Origin: Motacilla alba alba
Taxonomy: Eukaryota > Chordata > Aves > Passeriformes > Motacillidae
Length of the DNA: 64,000 nt
NCBI RefSeq assembly: GCF_015832195.1
Contig: NC_052030.1
Span: forward strand, 8,327,439 to 8,391,438
Direction: 5' to 3'
Shown one piece after another: positions 58,804-64,000 of this stretch. Within the stretch, counting starts at the first letter, position 1, and each line of letters opens with the position of its first letter. The notes below the pieces were generated by a model. It worked only from the letters and a program-made list of their open reading frames with translations, did no database searches and was not told the DNA's origin. The translations under genes were made by a program, and so were the position numbers.

Positions 58804-59359
58804 GTCTTAAATCGGTGTTGTACAATTTAAAGCCAAAAAAAAAAGTCACACAAAACACAAATAAAAAATGTTGACAAAGTATCAAGCATTACCTTATAAA
58901 GAACATCATCATACGCTCTCACAAACCTGAAGGTATGTGTAATTAGACTGAGGTTTCTTGAGATCTATTAAAGACGCCTGACACAAACGCTGCAACAGCA
59001 ACAAAGCCATGACAATAGCAGGTGGACTACACTAGCAACTTCAGCAATGGTTGGGGGTTGGTTTTTGGGGTGCTTTCTTTCTTTTTTTTTTTTCCTTTTT
59101 TTTGCATACCTTATTGTCTACAAAGCAATAAATATTTTTCACCAAAAAAGTTGGTTTCACGCTACATGCAGTTAGATAAAAAAGAAAGTCACCAAAGTGA
59201 TGGCAAAATAAATCACTTTTTTTTTTCCTCCCCTACTTTTGGGGTTATTTTGTGTGGATTTTTTTTGTTTGTTTTTTTGTTTGTTTTTTTTCTTTTTTCT
59301 TTTTTTTTTAATTCAAGCACAGTGGCTAAGTTTCAAGTATTGAGAGAAAAAAACATATA

Positions 59360-59455
59360 TATACACATTTGTGTTTGTGTGTGTATCTCTACCCATGCAC
59401 ACACATACACACACACACAGCCTTGCATGTATATACACAAACACATACATATATA
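59360..59455. repeat. CA/TG dinucleotide microsatellite
   Basis: Interrupted TG runs followed by CACACACA and CATACACA blocks on the plus strand, inside the inferred ULK1 3'UTR, next to long T homopolymers. Confidence 0.9.
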
Positions 59456-59971
59456 TCAGTTGTAGGTCTGTAAACCACAATTTTAAATTTTTTTTGGAGC
59501 AATATATACTTGTATACATTGAATGTGGACGATTTTGATACATTCAAGTAATGAAGTACAGCTGGAAGGTTAGTGCTGAGCTTGCCACACACACAGCTCA
59601 CTGGGGCAGCAGACATGGGTCCGGGCTGGGCCTCTCCGGGGCAGGAGCTCCTGGGGGCTGTGCCCGAGGTCTGGGGTGCAGGGCTCGGTATTGCAGAGTC
59701 AGTGCTGGCTTGGTGCTTCCGTGCTGCAGCGTAGCCCTTTGCACAGCTGGCCAAAGCCTTTCAGCAGCAGTCTGGGTCTCCTCGGCATTGCTGTCCACAA
59801 CAGGCTGGGGAGGTTGGTTGTCTTTGTCTTCTTTTTTTTTTCTCCTTTTTTTCCCAGGCACAAGCACAAGTGGCCACAGAAGCAGCAAACTGTGAGCCAA
59901 ATACTGAAGCATTTGTGAAAGCTACACTTAAGCTTCCCTGGTCGGGGCAATTGGAAATATTTTCAAATTTC

Positions 59972-59977
59972 TTTATT
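59972..59977 (-). terminator. ULK1: Poly(A) signal AATAAA, possible proximal ULK1 site
   Basis: GCCAATAAAGAAA on the minus strand, about 1.9 kb past the ULK1 stop. It would give a shorter 3'UTR if used. Confidence 0.4.
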
Positions 59978-61864
59978 GGCACTTCTGCTCTGTGAACAGA
60001 AACACCCATGTTGCCAAATGCGGTGCCAGCTCCAAAGCCCATGAAGTTGCTCCTGAAACTCTTGTAAAGTATCACACTGAACGTGCCAATCTTGAGAGGA
60101 AAAAAAAGCAATGAGGACTTAACCACCATGTGCAAAATATTTTTAGATCCCCAAAAACTAAGCCTGAGGTTTCGAGTTGCTTTCAAAGATGCTTTTCTGC
60201 CCAGCGCTACCACAACACTGCCACGACTCTGGAACGTCACATTCATGCTCTCACAGACGGATGGAAGGCAGGCAGCTCTCCTCTCACACACATGCTCACA
60301 GCACCCGAAGCCTCATCCAGAACTCCAGCCACTCGCACCTGCAGTCGCACTTGGCTACAGAGTCTCCTTGAAAGAAATGCTGAACATAAAACTGAACACT
60401 AGGGGATTTCTTTATAAAAAAAAAACCAAAAACCCAACAAACAAAAACAAAGCAGCAAGTAACACTTCTTTAAAAATGCGTTTCCAAGTGTGTGGGATCC
60501 TAACGCCTGTTCTTCAGCTCTTAAAAAGCATGGAGCTTTGTAATGACTGTCCTTAAAAGAACATTTAAATAAAAAACAAATCTTGGTACTGCCAGACTGC
60601 AAGTCAGCTTTGCCTGGTGTGGAGGAGGAACAGCACAGACTCTGCAGTGCTCTTTGCCTCACACTCACGAGATACAGTACAGTTAAATACGTACAGTTAC
60701 ACACAAACCATATCAATATCAATATATATTCACTCTTAGGAATACATATTAATATACGCACACACGTAGTGCAATAAAACAACCAGGAAGCAAGGAAAGG
60801 AATAAAAAGAACAGCATTCCTAACAGTCGTGATGTTCCTGGGTTGTTGTGTGATGCAAAGTCAACTTCTCAAAGTTCCCATAGTGTGTAAAGTGCTCCTT
60901 TGATTCACAAAGCTAGTGTTTTCAGTTTGGGGGCTCCAGGGAAGGGGTTATGGAGCCAACAGCTGAAAGCAGGACAGTGCTAGTGCTTCCTCCAGATAGG
61001 AACGTGCTGACAGGAGAGCTCAACAGCCACGAGTCTTTCACACTGATCCCACTGAGCCGTGGGACCAAGGGAGGAACGGATTCATTTTGGCTTCTTACGA
61101 GCACAGGAGTGTGACACTTTCTGTTGCCCTCCTGTTTCCTGCACGGCCCCTTTCCCTGCGTTGTTTGCCCATCCAGGCAGGCAGACAGGGAGCCCACACA
61201 GCAGCCATGAGATTTCCAAGCTTCCCAGCAGGCGCACATCCTCTGCCTCACTCAGCGAGTCTGTTGAGGTGGGAGCTACTTCACAACGCCAACTCCCTCC
61301 TCTCCAAGCACTCCAAGGCATAAACACAAGGAGAAAGGGCAAAGGAGAGAGTGGAGGGGAGCCTCCAGTTGCCAGGGAGCTTGAAGATGCCTGGCTCTCA
61401 GCTGGGAAGGGGAAAGTACACAGACTGGCCTTTATGTCTGAATGACACACTCGGACATCAACTGAAGCCAGCAGTTTCAGCACATCCATTGCCTGCAATG
61501 GACACAGCACTGGAATACCCTGTTCTTAAGCAAGAGGGATAGGCAGCAGTCTTATCCTTCAAAGTGCTGGGAAGAAGCAGATTTCTATCCTTCATCCCCT
61601 CTGACAACGAGGGAGACTTTTCCACATCAGCTATGTCTTCACCCAGGCCTTTGGGCAGGGAAATATTTGTGCTTGCTGCAGTCACATGTCCCCACAAAGG
61701 AATCTGAGTCTGTGGAACAACTTCCCAAAACGTCCAAAAACAGAACAGTGAGCAGTCCATCCTCCAGGTGTCCTACTGCCAGAGTGGTTTCCCACCACAG
61801 CACAGGCTGTTGGGGATAAAGCAATCAGCTGGGGTGAGGTGTGTGAAGGACAACACCACTGGAA

Positions 61865-61920
61865 TCAGGCACAGAACCCCGACAGCAGAGCTGACAGCCT
61901 GCGCTCGATGCACAGCTTAC
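61865..61920 (-). CDS. ULK1: ULK1 last coding exon
   Basis: Completes a Cys codon and reads [17 protein letters not shown], then TGA at 61867-61865; human ends [17 protein letters not shown]. Acceptor TCCCCAG. Too short to show as an open frame. Confidence 0.95.
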
Positions 61921-63890
61921 CTGGGGAAAAAAACAGCACAAGCAATCAGCTTCTCATTTTCCTGCCCATGTAAAGAACACCACTGGAGACTGAACAAAAA
62001 AGGGAAAACAGCAGAATTTCAACAAATCTAAGCAGAACTTTGAGAATCATCACCAGGTACCAACGAGGCCAGTGAAGACCTGACCACAAACATCCTGCTG
62101 GGAAGGGACAGGTCAGAGAATTGAACAGTGAGAGATCTGACAGTGAAAGCTGGGAGGCAGCAGTTCTGACAGAGATACCAAGAATTTACAAAGGATGACC
62201 ATCCTTGTGGAAGAATTTATTCACTTCCAGTTATTGGAGCAGCTTTTTCCAGCAGGCAGAATGGCTCAGGGTCTCCAGTGTCATTTGTCGTGGCTTACAC
62301 TGGGGGAGCCCATCCAGCATTGAAAGCACCAGGTTCTCATCACTGAGCCCAAGAATCTTTCAGAAACGAAATGTTTGGTGGAATTCATGCCTCTCACAGG
62401 AATACTCGCTGTGTTTCTAGGTTCATCATTTTACTTTCCAGAAATATGTAATCATAGACCTGAGATCTAAAATGAAACACACACCCACTTCTGCCTATCA
62501 GAGAACAGCTCAATCAGGAAGCTGGAACTTGCAGTACCAGGATAACAACTGGGGAAAGAAATCTCTTACATGCATTAACTGTATCTCTGGATCTAAAGAT
62601 GGGATCTAGGTTTGGTAAGAAACAGTACAGAAACTACTTAGTATTCCCTATTCACTTAGCCCTCCAGTACCACACACCACCTGCCCATTTCCCTTGGTTC
62701 TCCTCCAGTGAGCCTCCTGTCAGCTGTGAAAGTTGGTGATAATTAACTGACTGATTGCCTGGGAGCCAGATCCTCTTGTTACCTATCCGAGGGCCCTACC
62801 TCTGTGGACAACTAGAGCTGTCCAGGGCTCTGGATGCTGGCCTGAGACAGGCAGTGGGTGGCCAGCCGAGGGGACAGACACATGGTCTGCCAGCTTCGTC
62901 ACAGGAACACTGCTGGGACTGCTGCAGGTGGGCTGGGATGGCTGTGGTGGAGCAGAGCCCAGCCAAGCCAAGCTCCTGCAGATGATGGTTATTCCCTACC
63001 CCTCTTCCCACCACCTGCAGCGAGAGGTGACAAAGGTCATTAAACCCCAGCCACAAGGGCAAGGAAAGTGTGCTCAGAGCAGTGAGTCAGTCCTTTCTCC
63101 TCCAGATGGAGAGTAACACCCCTCAGGGGACAGGGTGAGCACTGGAGAGGGGACAGCTCAGAGCAGCAGACTGCCTGGGAGTGGAGGCCCAAGGACAGCA
63201 CACAGGTCAGAGCTCAGCTTCCACTGCTACAGCAAGCACTTGCTGATGAGAAGAGTTTGTGTCTGCTGCCCTCCCAGCCAGGCTCAGGGCTGGGGAACAG
63301 GCAGGTGAGCAGTCCTGCTTCAGAGATGTGCTGGAAGGAGCCCTTGCTGTGCTGAGCAGCCATCTCTGCCCTGCAGCCACTGCAGGCTCAGGCTCCCACG
63401 TGCTCTGTGCAGAGGGATGGAAACCAACCCCAGGCCCCTGCTGCTGCCAAACCACTTCCTTCAGCGAGTTCTTTCACACATCCAAAGTTCCAACAAAGTG
63501 CTGCCTACTGCTCTGCATGGGAAGCTCTCAAAATGTGGCTCAGAACAGGGACCTGCATTTCTAACAGTTTTTCTGTTGGAAAAGCAGGAGGCCAGGCTGT
63601 GAGGAGCTGTAACGAGCCAGGGGATCTCTGCTATGTCCACCAAGATGTAGCCAAAGGAAAAAAGATGGTCTGGGAGCTGAAATTTCTGATCCATGCACCT
63701 ACAAAGCCCACATGTTCTAGTTGGGGAAATAACAAAAAGTCACCTAATACTCACATTTACTGATGTTTTCTATGTCTCCCTGTTCAGTGATGATGTTCAG
63801 GAGCCCCTCCATTAGCAGCAGAGCCTTGTGGTACCTCTGTGCACAGTCCTCTCTGTGGTGGAACATCTCATCCAGGGCTGCCGACTGCAC
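61865..63890 (-). CDS. ULK1: ULK1 (unc-51-like autophagy kinase 1), last two coding exons only
   Basis: ULK1 is the Ser/Thr kinase that starts autophagy with ATG13, FIP200 and ATG101. Only its C-terminus is here: exon 63755-63890 joined to 61865-61920. The joined reading is [40 protein letters not shown], then [23 protein letters not shown] and stop. It matches the human C-terminal EAT domain, which binds ATG13 and membranes. The kinase domain and the rest of the gene lie beyond position 64000. The EAT domain is shared with ULK2, but the match and the neighbour PUS1 favour ULK1. Confidence 0.95.
61921..63754 (-). other. ULK1: ULK1 last intron (about 1.8 kb)
   Basis: Intron between the last two coding exons. 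No exon or repeat family recognised. Confidence 0.85.
63755..63890 (-). CDS. ULK1: ULK1 penultimate coding exon
   Basis: Acceptor GCTCTCAG, donor AAAT|GTGAGT, 136 bases, phase 0 to 1. It encodes the helical EAT segment from [10 protein letters not shown] to ENISK. Positions 63891-64000 are the preceding intron. Confidence 0.95.
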
Positions 63891-64000
63891 CTGAGAGCAA
63901 CAACCCAGGGCCAAGAGCTTATTCCCAGAGCAGACCCAGCCTTCCCAGCACAGTCCCCCAGCTGCGTGGACACCCCCCTTGCCCAGCCTGCAGAGGGGAG

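Larger units (their letters stand above)
58780..61864 (-). other. ULK1: ULK1 3'UTR (about 3 kb, inferred)
   Basis: Extends from the stop codon to a minus-strand AATAAA at 58803-58798. It contains homopolymer A runs (T on the plus strand, 59076-59310), a CA/TG microsatellite (about 59360-59455) and a second AATAAA at 59977-59972. Its end is inferred from the signal only. Confidence 0.6.

Overview
This window is vertebrate nuclear DNA, most likely from a bird and plausibly a songbird. The exons are small with GT-AG introns, promoters are CpG-rich, and there are no primate or rodent SINEs. A CR1-type LINE tail of the kind common in avian genomes lies near 48.1 kb. The gene order ULK1 - PUS1 - EP400 matches human 12q24.33. 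All recognised genes lie on the minus strand, so they read from right to left.

Layout from right to left. 61.9-64.0 kb: the last two coding exons of ULK1 (autophagy kinase), followed by a roughly 3 kb 3'UTR ending near 58.8 kb. 54.1-58.8 kb: intergenic, nothing recognised. 48.7-53.85 kb: the complete PUS1 gene (tRNA pseudouridine synthase), six coding exons, 431 codons, from a CpG-rich promoter. 46.8-48.7 kb: intergenic, with one CR1 fragment and one exon-like segment of unknown origin. 45.8-46.8 kb: a GC-rich block containing a minisatellite with a unit of about 58 bp. 38.3-44.8 kb: a partial, decayed second copy of EP400 (eight exon remnants in collinear order) with in-frame stops and frameshifts. 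36.7-38.3 kb: intergenic. 36.1-36.7 kb: CpG-island promoter and non-coding exon 1 of EP400. 0.08-34.4 kb: EP400 itself, 43 coding exons giving 2540 residues in an unbroken frame, from the initiator ATG through the HSA domain, the split SNF2 ATPase and the SANT domain. The glutamine-rich C-terminal part lies beyond the left edge.

The three intact genes are unrelated housekeeping functions: autophagy initiation, RNA modification, and TIP60/H2A.Z chromatin remodelling. Their linkage is ancestral synteny, not a pathway. The most unusual part of the window is the degenerate EP400 copy between PUS1 and EP400. It lacks the whole first ATPase lobe but keeps several open exons with usable splice sites. 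Mammals also have a partial EP400 copy (EP400NL/EP400P1), on the other side of EP400. Exon numbers are provisional: exon 1 is the non-coding leader, and boundaries come from reading frame, GT-AG sites and remembered similarity to the human proteins.
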